Assembly (NCBI GenBank): GCA_946414885.1
Contig: CAMKQH010000008.1
Span: forward strand, 1 to 64,000
DNA: 64,000 bases
DNA from: an uncultured Lachnospiraceae bacterium
GTDB taxonomy: Bacteria; Bacillota; Clostridia; Lachnospirales; Lachnospiraceae
Direction: 5' to 3'
Part shown: piece by piece, positions 1-8,401 of the stretch
Numbering within the stretch: the stretch's first letter is position 1
Layout of the letters: every line of letters begins with the position of its first letter
Position numbers and translations under genes: made by a program
Notes under the pieces: generated by a model
Database searches by the model: none
The model's input: the letters and a program-made list of their open reading frames with translations, nothing else
What the model was told of the DNA's origin: nothing

Positions 1-53
1 AGACTGTAAATCTGCTGCAAATTGCTTCGGTGGTTCGAATCCACCCCCATCCA
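1..53 (+). tRNA. tRNA-Tyr (GTA), 3' part only
   Basis: Only the 3' portion is present; the 5' end lies before the window. The anticodon loop CTGTAAA (about 4-10) gives anticodon GTA. It is followed by a long variable arm, as expected for a class II tRNA, then a T arm with stem GGTGG/CCACC (29-33/41-45) and loop TTCGAAT. The acceptor 3' strand ends near 53. No CCA beyond that point is clearly encoded. Confidence 0.9.
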
Positions 54-102
54 TTTCTTTAAGAATAAATTCTCTTAAAGAAGCATATAATTAACTGAAT
101 AA

Positions 103-176
103 CGCGGGGTGGAGCAGTCTGGAAGCTCGTCGGGCTCATAACCCGAAGGTCACAGGTTCAAATCCTGTCCCCGCTA
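103..176 (+). tRNA. Initiator tRNA-fMet (CAT)
   Basis: This is a full cloverleaf. The anticodon loop CTCATAA gives CAT. The anticodon stem carries the three consecutive G:C pairs (TCGGG/CCCGA) that mark initiator tRNAs. The first acceptor position (C1 against T) is unpaired, the second initiator hallmark. The T arm is ACAGG-TTCAAAT-CCTGT. It lies between tRNA-Tyr and tRNA-Phe, so the three are probably processed from one transcript. Confidence 0.93.
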
Positions 177-209
177 CTCTAAGCAAAGTCAAAAGACAAA
201 GCTTAAGAT

Positions 210-282
<73 letters not shown>

Positions 283-316
283 TTTTTCATGCAAACATAT
301 CCGTTTTCTTAGTTCT

Positions 317-339
317 CACCGCAATTGCGGTGTTTTTTT
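317..339 (+). terminator. Rho-independent terminator of the tRNA cluster
   Basis: The hairpin CACCGCAATTGCGGTG is followed directly by a run of seven T. It lies 35 nt after tRNA-Phe and probably ends the tRNA transcript. Confidence 0.85.
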
Positions 340-350
340 ATGCCCTAAAA

Positions 351-387
351 ATCTACGAAACATAGAAAATAATATCTACGAAATATA
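351..387 (+). promoter_or_regulatory. Putative operator: direct repeats ATCTACGAAAYATA
   Basis: Two 14-nt direct repeats (351-364 and 374-387) are spaced 23 nt apart start to start, about two helical turns. They lie upstream of the XRE-type regulator gene. A related inverted motif, CGTTTCATAGAA, follows at about 409-420, just before a TATGAT -10-like box (422-427) that has only a poor -35. Autoregulation by the downstream HTH protein is an inference from position. Confidence 0.35.
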
Positions 388-481
388 TAAATCAGCTCTT
401 CCATTTTTCGTTTCATAGAATTATGATGTTATTAAGGAACGGCGATGGCCATCGTTCAACCTAAAGAAAGGCGGAAAAATC

Positions 482-1591
482 ATGGAACATAAACTTGCGG
501 AGAATATCAGAAAGTACCGGAAAGAGCGCCAAATGACGCAGGAAGAGCTTGCAGAGAAATTGAATCTCACCGTTGGTACGATCTCAAAATGGGAGAGAGG
601 AAGTTCGGAACCGGAACTGTCTTATTTGATGCAGCTTGCGCAGATATTTCACGTATCCCTTGATGCTCTTTTAGACTTTTCCATTCAGGGCAATAATGCT
701 GACGTCCTTATGGATAAGATTGGCAAGCTTTTGACTGCCCGCGAATTTGAGAAAGTAAAAAAAGAATGTGAAGCCGCACTTCTCATTTACCCAAATAATT
801 TTATGGTAGTTACTCAAGTTGCGAATGCATATTACATGATTGGCACCATATTGAAGGAGAAAGAGGCGCTTCACAAGGCAATCAAATACTTCACTCATTC
901 CATCGATCTTTTTTCACAGAATTCTGACCCGCAAATTAGCATTACGCTACTTCAAAATCATATTGCCAGTTGCTATCTTGCCTTGGATGAAACACAAAAG
1001 GGCATTGATCAGATGAAAAAGAATAATATCTGCGGCATCAATGACGCCGACATTGCAGTAAATCTTATTATTTTTTTGAAACAGAATAAGGAAGGGTTTG
1101 AGTATGCGCAAAAGGCATTTCTGAATAGTATGTCAAAGATGATCAACGTACTTCTGGCGATAATAACGTACAACGTTAATGAAAAAAAGCCGCGGGAAGG
1201 TTTAAAGAACGTGGAAAAAGCTATCGAGTACATGAATTTACTCAAGGAAAGCAGTGAGGAGACGGCATTTGTTGATAAATACGTGGCAAGCGCCATGCTT
1301 TTATCGGCGGTCTTCCGTGACATGCTGGGAGACTGGGATGCGGCAAAAGCGGACATCCTCAAAGCGGCTGAGCGTGCGGAAGCATTTGACAAAGAGCCCT
1401 GTTTTAACGTCAAAAATATCATTTTCGTGGATAACGTAGAAGACGGATTTATTTTTGACAGCCTGGGCTTGACCGCGAAGCAGGGCCTGATCAGCATGAT
1501 GGAAGAATTTCACTTGAAAGAATCCGTATCTGATCGGTTTCTTGAGTTTTTCTGGAAGGAAATTGGACAGGAGGAATCATCCGATGAATAA
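482..1591 (+). CDS. XRE-family HTH regulator with a C-terminal helical repeat region
   Basis: The first 60 or so residues form a canonical Cro/C1-type helix-turn-helix, with RQMTQEELAEKLNLTVGTIS as the recognition region followed by KWERG. The remaining 300 residues are alpha-helical and resemble TPR-like repeats, as in Gram-positive regulators that sense a peptide or partner protein; no ligand can be named. The start is an ATG preceded by AAAGAAAGGCGG. The stop overlaps the ATG of the downstream ABC exporter by 8 nt, so the two are translationally coupled. It most likely controls that transporter. The upstream direct repeats may be its operator. Confidence 0.85.
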   Translation: MEHKLAENIRKYRKERQMTQEELAEKLNLTVGTISKWERGSSEPELSYLMQLAQIFHVSLDALLDFSIQGNNADVLMDKIGKLLTAREFEKVKKECEAALLIYPNNFMVVTQVANAYYMIGTILKEKEALHKAIKYFTHSIDLFSQNSDPQISITLLQNHIASCYLALDETQKGIDQMKKNNICGINDADIAVNLIIFLKQNKEGFEYAQKAFLNSMSKMINVLLAIITYNVNEKKPREGLKNVEKAIEYMNLLKESSEETAFVDKYVASAMLLSAVFRDMLGDWDAAKADILKAAERAEAFDKEPCFNVKNIIFVDNVEDGFIFDSLGLTAKQGLISMMEEFHLKESVSDRFLEFFWKEIGQEESSDE

Positions 1592-3287
1592 CAAACTAAA
1601 AAAATCATTTTGGGAAGGAAATAAAAAGCTTTTTTTTGTGGCATTTATTGCTGGATTAGCGATCAATTCCATCAACTTGTATCTTTCCTACGTATTGCAG
1701 GTGGTAACGGACATTGCGGCGGGAGAGGAAAAGTCCAAGAGCCTGACTCAAGTTTTAATCCAGTGTGTTTGCGTTTTTGCCGTGATGGAAGTGATCGTCA
1801 TCGTCTTTGCCAAGACCCAGAACGCTTTCAAAGCAAGGGCCATGAAGCAGTACAGGGATGCCGTGTATAAAAGGCTTGCGAAGAAAGGCATCGGGGCCTT
1901 TCGAAAGGAGAATACTTCCACTTACGTCTCCGGCATGACCAATGACGCCGGCATCATCGAGGAGAATTATCTCTCTAGCCTGTTTACGATCGGCGGGCAG
2001 ATTTTCCTGTTTATTGGATCTTTGATCCTGATGTTATGGTATTCGCCGCTCCTAACCTTGATCGCCATCGGCTTTTCGCTTTTGCCAGTGATTGCAAGCG
2101 TTGCAACTGGGAAAAAGTTGGTGAAGCTGGAGCAAAAGGTTTCTGAGAAAAACGAAAAATTCCTCGCCATGATCAGCGAGATCCTGACGGGCTTTTCCGT
2201 GGTAAAGAGCTTCAATGCGGAGGAACGCATTGGAAAGCTTCTGGCGAGTGCAAACACAAAGCTGGAAGCCGCAAAGAAACAACGCAACGTGAATAAGGAT
2301 TATACTTCCGCGATCGGTGCGTTTTCCGGCGCTGCCACGCAGCTCGGCGTTTTTATCACGGGCGCGTTCCTTTGTCTAAAAGGGATGGGCATCACCCCTG
2401 GCATGCTCTTTGTCTTTACGAATCTCATGAATTTCATCATTGGCCCCATCGCACAGTTACCGGCCCTTCTTGCGAAGAAAAAAGCAGCAATCGCCCTGGT
2501 GGAAAAGATGGAGAAGGCTCTGGCCGAGGAGGATGACGGAGCAAAGGAAGAAAAGACGGATTGCGCTTTTGATCATTCCGTGCAGTTAAAGGATGTAGAG
2601 TTCTCCTATGACGGCACGAAGAAGGTTTTGGATCACGTTTCCTATGAATTTGAGAAAGGAAAGAGCTATGCGATCGTCGGTGCTTCCGGATGCGGAAAAT
2701 CCACGCTCCTGCAGCTTTTGCTGGCCGGAATGAATGGCTATCAGGGATCGATCACCTATGATGGCAGTGACGTTAAAAACATTCGCCCCGAATCCCTTTA
2801 CAACACGGTTTCCACGATCCAGCAGAACGTCTTTGTGTTTAATGCTTCGATTCGTGACAACGTCACGATGTTTAACGAATTCCCGAAGGAAGAAGTGGAC
2901 AGGGTCATTGAGATGGCCGGTCTTCGGGAGCTGATCGCCGAGAAGGGTGAAGATTATCTTTGCGGTGAGAACGGAAGCGGTCTCTCCGGCGGTGAAAAGC
3001 AGAGGATCTCGATCGCCAGGGCACTTCTTCGCAATGCCAAGATGCTTCTTATCGATGAGGCGACGGCAGCATTGGACGCAGAGACTTCAAACCGCGTGTT
3101 AGGCGCGATCCTGGCGCTGAAAAATATGACACGGATCGTCGTGACGCATGATCTTGACGCCGGAACCCTGCGGCAGTATGATTCCATTTTGACGCTGAAA
3201 GGTGGCAAGATCATTGAGGACGGTTCCTTTGATGCTCTCATGCAGAAGAAAGGGTATTTTTACTCCTTGTACACGGTAGCCCAATAA
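1584..3287 (+). CDS. ABC exporter, fused membrane and ATPase domains
   Basis: This is a half-size exporter of 567 residues. An N-terminal six-helix ABC_membrane domain (about 10-310) is followed by a nucleotide-binding domain. The Walker A motif GASGCGKST is near residue 366, the signature LSGGEKQR near 467, and the Walker B motif MLLIDEA near 487, with a downstream His in VVTHD. The start is the ATG at 1584 because GGACAGGAGG lies just upstream; an earlier in-frame ATG (1542) would overlap the regulator gene further. Half-exporters usually work as dimers. No C39 peptidase domain is present and the substrate is unknown. The upstream XRE gene is its likely regulator. Confidence 0.9.
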   Translation: MNNKLKKSFWEGNKKLFFVAFIAGLAINSINLYLSYVLQVVTDIAAGEEKSKSLTQVLIQCVCVFAVMEVIVIVFAKTQNAFKARAMKQYRDAVYKRLAKKGIGAFRKENTSTYVSGMTNDAGIIEENYLSSLFTIGGQIFLFIGSLILMLWYSPLLTLIAIGFSLLPVIASVATGKKLVKLEQKVSEKNEKFLAMISEILTGFSVVKSFNAEERIGKLLASANTKLEAAKKQRNVNKDYTSAIGAFSGAATQLGVFITGAFLCLKGMGITPGMLFVFTNLMNFIIGPIAQLPALLAKKKAAIALVEKMEKALAEEDDGAKEEKTDCAFDHSVQLKDVEFSYDGTKKVLDHVSYEFEKGKSYAIVGASGCGKSTLLQLLLAGMNGYQGSITYDGSDVKNIRPESLYNTVSTIQQNVFVFNASIRDNVTMFNEFPKEEVDRVIEMAGLRELIAEKGEDYLCGENGSGLSGGEKQRISIARALLRNAKMLLIDEATAALDAETSNRVLGAILALKNMTRIVVTHDLDAGTLRQYDSILTLKGGKIIEDGSFDALMQKKGYFYSLYTVAQ

Positions 3288-3311
3288 ATCGTGGAAAGAA
3301 GAGGGAAGCAA

Positions 3312-3340
3312 TTGCTTTTGTGATGATTCGATGATATGAT
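3312..3340 (+). promoter_or_regulatory. Putative promoter for the 3366 gene
   Basis: The -35 box is TTGCTT (3312-3317) and the -10 box is TATGAT (3335-3340), with a 17-nt spacer. The ribosome site ATAAGGAGA follows just before the ATG at 3366. Confidence 0.5.
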
Positions 3341-3365
3341 GAAAAAAATGTCATAAGGAGAAGAT

Positions 3366-3890
3366 ATGGACTACAGAAAATTTCAGGATTCGAATCAGCT
3401 TCCTAACAGAGCGTATTATAGTCAAAAACTGCTGTCATGCCCTGAATTAGCATACAGCAGCTGGGGATTTAAATTTTTATCTTGTTTTATAGGTTTCTTT
3501 GGTTTTATGATTTGGCTTGGCGTCATCTATGCGGTATATGATGCCATACAACGAAAAGCAACGTCAGATTTAATCGCCACGTTGGTAATGTTTGTGCCTC
3601 TTGGAGTATTATTTACCTGGGGTGCGGTCAAGATTAGAAAATGTAGTAATTTCTCGGAGCGCATCAGCAATGGGGAGTACGGATGGACTGTGGGAAATCT
3701 CCGGGGTAAGCAAACCGGGCTTCGAAATCGTCATCGGTTTTATTGGCTTATCTTCGACGTATTTGGAGAAAAACTAGAAATAGAAGTAAATTCTAAAACG
3801 TATGAAGAGGCTATGGAAGGCGAATCTTTTCTCATTGCGCGCGTAATTAAACCAACTTACTACTTTTGCGTAAAAGATGACTTATTGTAA
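3366..3890 (+). CDS. Small membrane protein of unknown function
   Basis: The product has 174 residues. Two hydrophobic segments (about 38-62 and 70-92) suggest two transmembrane helices separated by a short loop with RKATSD. A C-terminal soluble part of about 80 residues follows. I do not recognise the family. It has its own promoter and a strong AAGGAG site. The next promoter begins just after the stop, so it is probably monocistronic. No catalytic motif is visible. Confidence 0.65.
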   Translation: MDYRKFQDSNQLPNRAYYSQKLLSCPELAYSSWGFKFLSCFIGFFGFMIWLGVIYAVYDAIQRKATSDLIATLVMFVPLGVLFTWGAVKIRKCSNFSERISNGEYGWTVGNLRGKQTGLRNRHRFYWLIFDVFGEKLEIEVNSKTYEEAMEGESFLIARVIKPTYYFCVKDDLL

Positions 3891-3899
3891 CGGAAAGAA

Positions 3900-3929
3900 T
3901 TGACGTTAAGATGGCAGGCGTGCTATAAT
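3900..3929 (+). promoter_or_regulatory. Strong promoter of a very short transcription unit
   Basis: The -35 box is TTGACG (3900-3905) and the -10 box is TATAAT (3924-3929), with an 18-nt spacer; this is one of the best promoter matches in the window. Only a tiny reading frame and then a terminator (4089-4115) lie downstream, which predicts an RNA of about 180 nt. Confidence 0.6.
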
Positions 3930-3976
3930 CCAACTGGTGCGTGAGCATACAATTCATTCCAAAAGGAGGTAATTTT

Positions 3977-4074
3977 ATGAATGGCATGAATACCGTGATC
4001 AAATTTCATATGGCGAAATTACCTCGGGGATGGAAGTTGTCACAGACCAGGCAGTGACAATTTTATTTGAATAA
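3977..4074 (+). pseudogene. Tiny gene, probably frameshifted near its start (or a small RNA)
   Basis: A near-perfect ribosome site (AAAAGGAGGT) precedes an ATG at 3977. The ATG frame gives a 26-residue peptide ending at 4057 that looks like noise. The frame beginning EWHEYRDQ (from 3979) instead runs open to a TAA at 4072-4074 and reads like real protein, ending DQAVTILFE. The bases after the ATG are ATGAATGG. One extra GAAT unit would join ATG to that frame and give a 33-residue protein. I infer a 4-bp deletion in a short tandem repeat. Alternatives are a functional small RNA or chance. No family is recognised. Confidence 0.4.
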
Positions 4075-4088
4075 GCTTTTTATGCATT

Positions 4089-4115
4089 CCCGTGGCTAAG
4101 TCACGGGATTTTTTT
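4089..4115 (+). terminator. Rho-independent terminator of the short transcript
   Basis: The stem CCCGTG/CACGGG has loop GCTAAGT and is followed by a run of seven T. It lies 15 nt after the end of the tiny gene and about 75 nt before the next CDS. Confidence 0.85.
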
Positions 4116-4188
4116 GCCCAAAAATACGCCGTATGCAGCGAGAAATTAAAGAAACTTAGCAATGGAAAGGTTAAAAGGGTGAAAAAAG

Positions 4189-5979
4189 ATGAAGCGCTTA
4201 AAAGCTTATATTTCAGCAATGGACAATGCAACAAAGGATTACAAGGAAATCTACGAAGCAAGGATTGTGATACCCGCATGCACGCCTGGAAATCCCCTGG
4301 AGTTTCCGGTGTTTGGAAGTGACAACGTGTTTTGGCCTGAGGAGGATATTTCCTTTACCATCGAGATGACCAACAAGATAGCGTTGGACCGCCCGACGAT
4401 CTTGTGTCAGATTCCGGCCGAAATGCTTGGAATTGCCACTTATCACGAGGCCGTCGCGGATTATTGCTACCGGGAATTTCTTCCCTATCTGGACGCCATG
4501 AATGCCGAACTTTTTAACCGGCACAAGCCGCCGGAGGAAACGGGCTATTACTATATGGTGCGCCCAAAGGGCGAGGTGATGGTTCGCAATACCGCTTATT
4601 TTACGATGAGGCCGCGAAAGGACTATTATAACGCCGGCGGAGAAAAAATCATCAATTATCCGCCGGAAAGAGTTGGTCCGCCGCAGATCTGTCTCAGCAT
4701 GCGGTTTCAGGTACAGTTCCCAAGGAAGCGCAAGAAAAAGGTTCTTCAAATGCTGACGACGGACGTGCCGGAGGCCGTGGACGCTTTCGTGAAAAGCTTT
4801 GACAAGGCCATGGTGCAAAACGTGATCGCGCTTGCGGACAAACAAAAGGAACTACGCAGATGGCTGGCAAAGAGTGATTACTGCGCTTTTATTGCCAACG
4901 GCAGCATTCTGCCAAGGGATCCCTGGACGGATCTGCCCATGAAGGGAGCCATACCCTTTACGGCGCCGCGGGAGGACGAGGTGGAAGCCTGCGGGATCAA
5001 GGGACTCGGCATTCGCAAGGGCGTCACCGTCATTACGGGCGGCGGTTATTCCGGAAAGTCCACGATCCTTTCCACCATTGCCGCAGGCATTTATGATCAT
5101 GCCTTCGGCGACGGCAGGGAGTTTTGCGTGACGGACCCCTCCGCCATGACCATTTCGGCGGAGGACGGAAGAAGCATCAAAAACATCGATGTGTCGCCGT
5201 TTATCTCCTGGCTTCCGGGAGGCGATCCAAGGGATTTTTCCACGGAGCATGCCTCGGGTTCAACTTCCCAGGCGGCCAACATCCTGGAGGCCGTGGAATA
5301 TGGTTCGAAGCTTCTTCTCATCGACGAGGACCGAAGCGCGACAAACTTCATGATCCGGGATCAGACCATGAAAACCCTGATCAAGAAGGAGCCGATCACG
5401 GCTTTCACGGAGCGCGTGAACGAGCTTTATGAAAGCTGCGGGGTATCGACGATCCTTGTCATCGGCGGCAGCGGGGAGTATCTGTCCGTCGCCGACAGAA
5501 CATATCTCATGGATGAATACGTGATCAGCAACGTTTCCGAACAGGCAAGAAGTCTGGGAGGCGTAAAAGTAAGGGAAGCGGAGAAAGTTCAAAACTGGCG
5601 GCAGACAAGACGCCTTAAGACGGAAGGATTTACATCCTATCCCACGCTTTTGGGCCCAGAGAAGCTCGTTATTCCGGACATGGGATTTATACTCATCGGG
5701 GATGAGAAGATCGACACAAGGGGCATCCAGAACGTCATATGCCATGAGCAGCGAACGGCGATGGGATTTATGCTGCGCCTGATCGAAAACCGTCAGAACG
5801 GAGTCTACATCAATCTGCGGGAGAGCATTCAAACGCTATACCGGGAACTGGAGGAAAAGGGATTGGATGCGGTATATTCCGGTAATTTCCCGGAGTGTGA
5901 CAGGTTTCTGGCACTGCCGCGGCCCATTGATTTTCTGGCACTCATCAGTCGCATGCGAAAAATCCAATTCGCAAAGTGA
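4189..5979 (+). CDS. Predicted ATPase of the ABC class (PF09818-like)
   Basis: The product has 596 residues, close to the usual length of this orphan ABC-class ATPase family. It has no transmembrane segments. The family-typical N-terminal part is followed by Walker A GGGYSGKST (284-292), then EFCVTDPSAMTISAEDGRS, the segment FSTEHASGSTSQAANILEA, and a Walker B-like LLLIDEDRSATNFMIRD. These closely match my memory of COG3044/PF09818 proteins. Their role is unknown; ABC ATPases without membrane partners often act on nucleic acid or ribosomes. The ATG is preceded by AAAAGGGTG. The gene lies alone between two hairpins. Confidence 0.85.
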   Translation: MKRLKAYISAMDNATKDYKEIYEARIVIPACTPGNPLEFPVFGSDNVFWPEEDISFTIEMTNKIALDRPTILCQIPAEMLGIATYHEAVADYCYREFLPYLDAMNAELFNRHKPPEETGYYYMVRPKGEVMVRNTAYFTMRPRKDYYNAGGEKIINYPPERVGPPQICLSMRFQVQFPRKRKKKVLQMLTTDVPEAVDAFVKSFDKAMVQNVIALADKQKELRRWLAKSDYCAFIANGSILPRDPWTDLPMKGAIPFTAPREDEVEACGIKGLGIRKGVTVITGGGYSGKSTILSTIAAGIYDHAFGDGREFCVTDPSAMTISAEDGRSIKNIDVSPFISWLPGGDPRDFSTEHASGSTSQAANILEAVEYGSKLLLIDEDRSATNFMIRDQTMKTLIKKEPITAFTERVNELYESCGVSTILVIGGSGEYLSVADRTYLMDEYVISNVSEQARSLGGVKVREAEKVQNWRQTRRLKTEGFTSYPTLLGPEKLVIPDMGFILIGDEKIDTRGIQNVICHEQRTAMGFMLRLIENRQNGVYINLRESIQTLYRELEEKGLDAVYSGNFPECDRFLALPRPIDFLALISRMRKIQFAK

Positions 5980-6013
5980 CGATAGGCAAACTATGTAAAT
6001 CATATTCCATATT

Positions 6014-6065
6014 ATTAACGAAAAGGGGAATCTATGGCTTGACATAGGTTCCCTTTTCCGTTAAT
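6014..6065. terminator. Long intergenic hairpin, probable terminator
   Basis: The inverted repeat ATTAACGAAAAGGGGAA...TTCCCTTTTCCGTTAAT has arms of about 23 bp with a few wobble or mismatched positions, closed by the loop GCTTGA. It lies 35 nt after the ABC-class ATPase stop and 22 nt before the next start. There is no long T tract, so function as a terminator is less certain than for the others. Confidence 0.5.
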
Positions 6066-6087
6066 ATGAAGATAGGAGGACGAGAAT

Positions 6088-6723
6088 ATGGCATCGAGCG
6101 TCATTCACCTTGCGATCACGGAAGGTATCGCAAAGAAATGGGAAATTAAAGATATTTACAGGCTCCGGCTTGGTGCGGTTCTCCCTGACGGCGCCATTCA
6201 CGGTAACGGGCATTTGAAGATCCGGATCTGTGACGAGACGAGATCGACCTATGACCTGGAAGGCTTCCGGGAAAGATTTGGGGAGAAGATGAAGGAGGAT
6301 GACCTGTATCTGGGGTATTATCTTCACCTGGTTCAAGATATTTTTTACCGGTACTATGTCTATTCGGAGCATAACTGGGATCCCCTGGCTCCGGGAAACG
6401 TGGAGAGATTATACCAGGATTACCGCATCACCAATGAGTTTGTCATTGAGAAATATGGATTAAATCCTGACCTGATCCGGCAACTTGACCTTGCGGATGA
6501 GCCGCTCCTTACCGTTGCGGAATATGACGTGAAGGAGCTCGTGGAAAGAATCCGGGGGCATTTTGTTCCCGTGGAGGATACGGGCATCTTCTTTTTCACA
6601 AGGGAGATGGCGGGGGAGTTTGTCGAAAGGGCGACCGTCTTTTGCCTTGAGGAGCTGCAAAGGCTCTCGGAGGGTAAGCCAGGCCTTGGCAACCTTGAGT
6701 GGAGCTGGGAGAGGCACTCATGA
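6088..6723 (+). CDS. Zinc-dependent phospholipase C-like protein
   Basis: The product has 211 residues. The pattern SSVIHLAI near the N-terminus, then GAVLPDGAIHGNGH, then LYLGYYLHLVQDIFYRYY matches the spacing of His and Asp residues in the Zn_dep_PLPC fold (PF00882-like), in which helices carry metal ligands. There is no signal peptide, so it is probably intracellular and may not be a phospholipase. The ATG has a strong AGGAGG site. It lies 72 nt upstream of a DeoR regulator. The family assignment is from pattern only. Confidence 0.55.
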   Translation: MASSVIHLAITEGIAKKWEIKDIYRLRLGAVLPDGAIHGNGHLKIRICDETRSTYDLEGFRERFGEKMKEDDLYLGYYLHLVQDIFYRYYVYSEHNWDPLAPGNVERLYQDYRITNEFVIEKYGLNPDLIRQLDLADEPLLTVAEYDVKELVERIRGHFVPVEDTGIFFFTREMAGEFVERATVFCLEELQRLSEGKPGLGNLEWSWERHS

Positions 6724-6794
6724 GAGAAAATCCTGCAGAAGCCGGTAAAGAAGCTCGTAAAGTATAACTACGCAGAAGTTGGGAGAGGCAAAGC

Positions 6795-7580
6795 ATGTTG
6801 ATAGAAGAACGACATCAAAAGATATTAAATTGGCTGGAAGAGAAGGGCTACATCTCGACGGATGACATTCAGGAGGAATACCAGATCAGCTATGATTCCG
6901 CAAAGCGTGACCTGCGCATCCTGGAAGAAAAGGGGCTCCTGAAAAGGACGAGGGGCGGCGCGCTGCCGATCCGTCAGGTTGGCATCGGGCGGCCAAAGGG
7001 AAACACGGCGAAGGACATTCCGGTGGTGAAGGAAAACTATGCGCTGATCGCAAAGAAGGCCGTGACCATGCTGAAAAACCAGGACGTTGTCTATATTACT
7101 TCCGGCACCGTGGGGTATTTTATGGCGCAGAATGTCCCGGAGGACTTGACGCTTCGCATATGCACGAATTCCATCGTCGTTGCCGAGGAGCTTCGCACGA
7201 AGCCAAACGTTTCCGTGATTCTCGTTGGCGGGGAGATGGATGACAAGGGCTGTTGCTATGACGGATTCGCCACGGAGATGGTGAAAAAGCTTCGCTTTGA
7301 CAAGTGCTTTTTGACGTCGGCGTCCATCTCGGCTGACTTTGGCATTTCCATGCAGCGCACGGCGGCACTTCCGTTTTACAGCGCCCTGATCGAGGGCTCC
7401 AAGCAGGTCATTGGCCTTTATCCAAAGGAGAAAATTGGATTTCACTCGGTTGTCAGCATTGCACCCGCGGAGAAGCTGGACCTCATGATCACGGACTGGG
7501 ATGCTTCGGAGGAGGACCTGCGGCTCCTTGCCGAGAAGGGGATCGAGATCGACGTGGTGGAAAAGCCCGTACGTGATTGA
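6795..7580 (+). CDS. DeoR-family transcriptional regulator
   Basis: The product has 261 residues, the usual family length. The N-terminal HTH (1-57) has the typical ISTDDIQEEYQISYDSAKRD and then KRTRGGALP. The C-terminal DeoRC sugar-phosphate sensor domain shows VYITSGTVGYFMAQ, VILVGGEMDD and the DKCFLTSASIS segment. Such proteins usually repress sugar uptake or catabolism and respond to a phosphorylated sugar. No sugar operon lies next to it here, so the target is unknown. The ATG follows GGGAGAGGC. Confidence 0.88.
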   Translation: MLIEERHQKILNWLEEKGYISTDDIQEEYQISYDSAKRDLRILEEKGLLKRTRGGALPIRQVGIGRPKGNTAKDIPVVKENYALIAKKAVTMLKNQDVVYITSGTVGYFMAQNVPEDLTLRICTNSIVVAEELRTKPNVSVILVGGEMDDKGCCYDGFATEMVKKLRFDKCFLTSASISADFGISMQRTAALPFYSALIEGSKQVIGLYPKEKIGFHSVVSIAPAEKLDLMITDWDASEEDLRLLAEKGIEIDVVEKPVRD

Positions 7581-7605
7581 AAAGAAATGATGATTATGAT
7601 ATGAT
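7577..7605 (+). promoter_or_regulatory. Putative promoter for the AlkD-like gene
   Basis: The -35 box is TTGAAA (7577-7582) and the -10 box is TATGAT (7600-7605), with a 17-nt spacer. The -35 overlaps the stop codon of the DeoR gene. Confidence 0.55.
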
Positions 7606-7666
7606 AATGGTATATTTTGGGCATGGTAACCATAGGTAACGCTATATTTTGTGGAACGAGGAAATC

Positions 7667-8377
7667 ATGGCGCACAGAGAAATCAAGGAAATCCGGGAGG
7701 AACTAAAGAAGCTTTCCGGAAATAACGCAGAGCTTTATGACAAATTGAATCCCACGGCAAAGCCCTCGGCGGGAGTCCGCGTTCCGGATCTTCGCAAGCT
7801 TGCGAAGGAGCTGGCAAAAGAGGATTACAAGTGGTTCCTGGAAAATAATCCCATGGATACTTTCGAACTGGAGATGCTGCAGGGATTGGTCATCGGGTAT
7901 GCTAAGGATGACGTCAAAACCATCCTGGCTTATCTGAAAAAGTTTATCCCCCACGTGCATGACTGGGCCGTGAATGACATTACGTGCCAAACCTTCCAGA
8001 TCGCGCGGAAGTACCCTGAGGACGCTTACAAATTCTTCATGAAATACAAGGATTCCAAGAAGGAATTTGAGGTACGCGTCGTTGCGGTGATGCTGATGAG
8101 CCATTTTCTGACGGAGGAATATATCGACAGGGTGCTCAAGGTGCTGGACGGGCTTTATGCTGAGGAGTATTACGCGAAGATGGGCATTGCCTGGGCGGTG
8201 GCCACGGCGGCAGCGAAATTCCCCGAGAAGGTGTACTCGTACATGATCAGCACTGAGAATCACCTAAGTGACTGGACCTTCCAGAAGAGTTTACAAAAGA
8301 TGCGGGAATCCTACCGCGTGGACAATACTCTGGTGGACAAGATCAAGGCGGAGTGCCACAGATTCGATAAGGCGTAG
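7667..8377 (+). CDS. DNA alkylation repair enzyme, AlkD-like HEAT-repeat protein
   Basis: The product is about 236 residues of helical HEAT-like repeats. Family-typical features are GVRVPDLRKLAKELAK near the N-terminus, VHDWAVNDITCQTFQ in the middle and WAVATAAAKFPEK later. AlkD proteins excise bulky or cationic alkylated bases (3-methyladenine, 7-methylguanine). The W and D residues of HDWAVND fall where the family has its conserved W-D segment. The start is the ATG at 7667 with GAGG five bases upstream; a TTG at 7649 is also in frame but has no such site. Confidence 0.82.
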   Translation: MAHREIKEIREELKKLSGNNAELYDKLNPTAKPSAGVRVPDLRKLAKELAKEDYKWFLENNPMDTFELEMLQGLVIGYAKDDVKTILAYLKKFIPHVHDWAVNDITCQTFQIARKYPEDAYKFFMKYKDSKKEFEVRVVAVMLMSHFLTEEYIDRVLKVLDGLYAEEYYAKMGIAWAVATAAAKFPEKVYSYMISTENHLSDWTFQKSLQKMRESYRVDNTLVDKIKAECHRFDKA

Positions 8378-8401
8378 CAGCAAAGATAAGGAGTAGATGG
8401 C

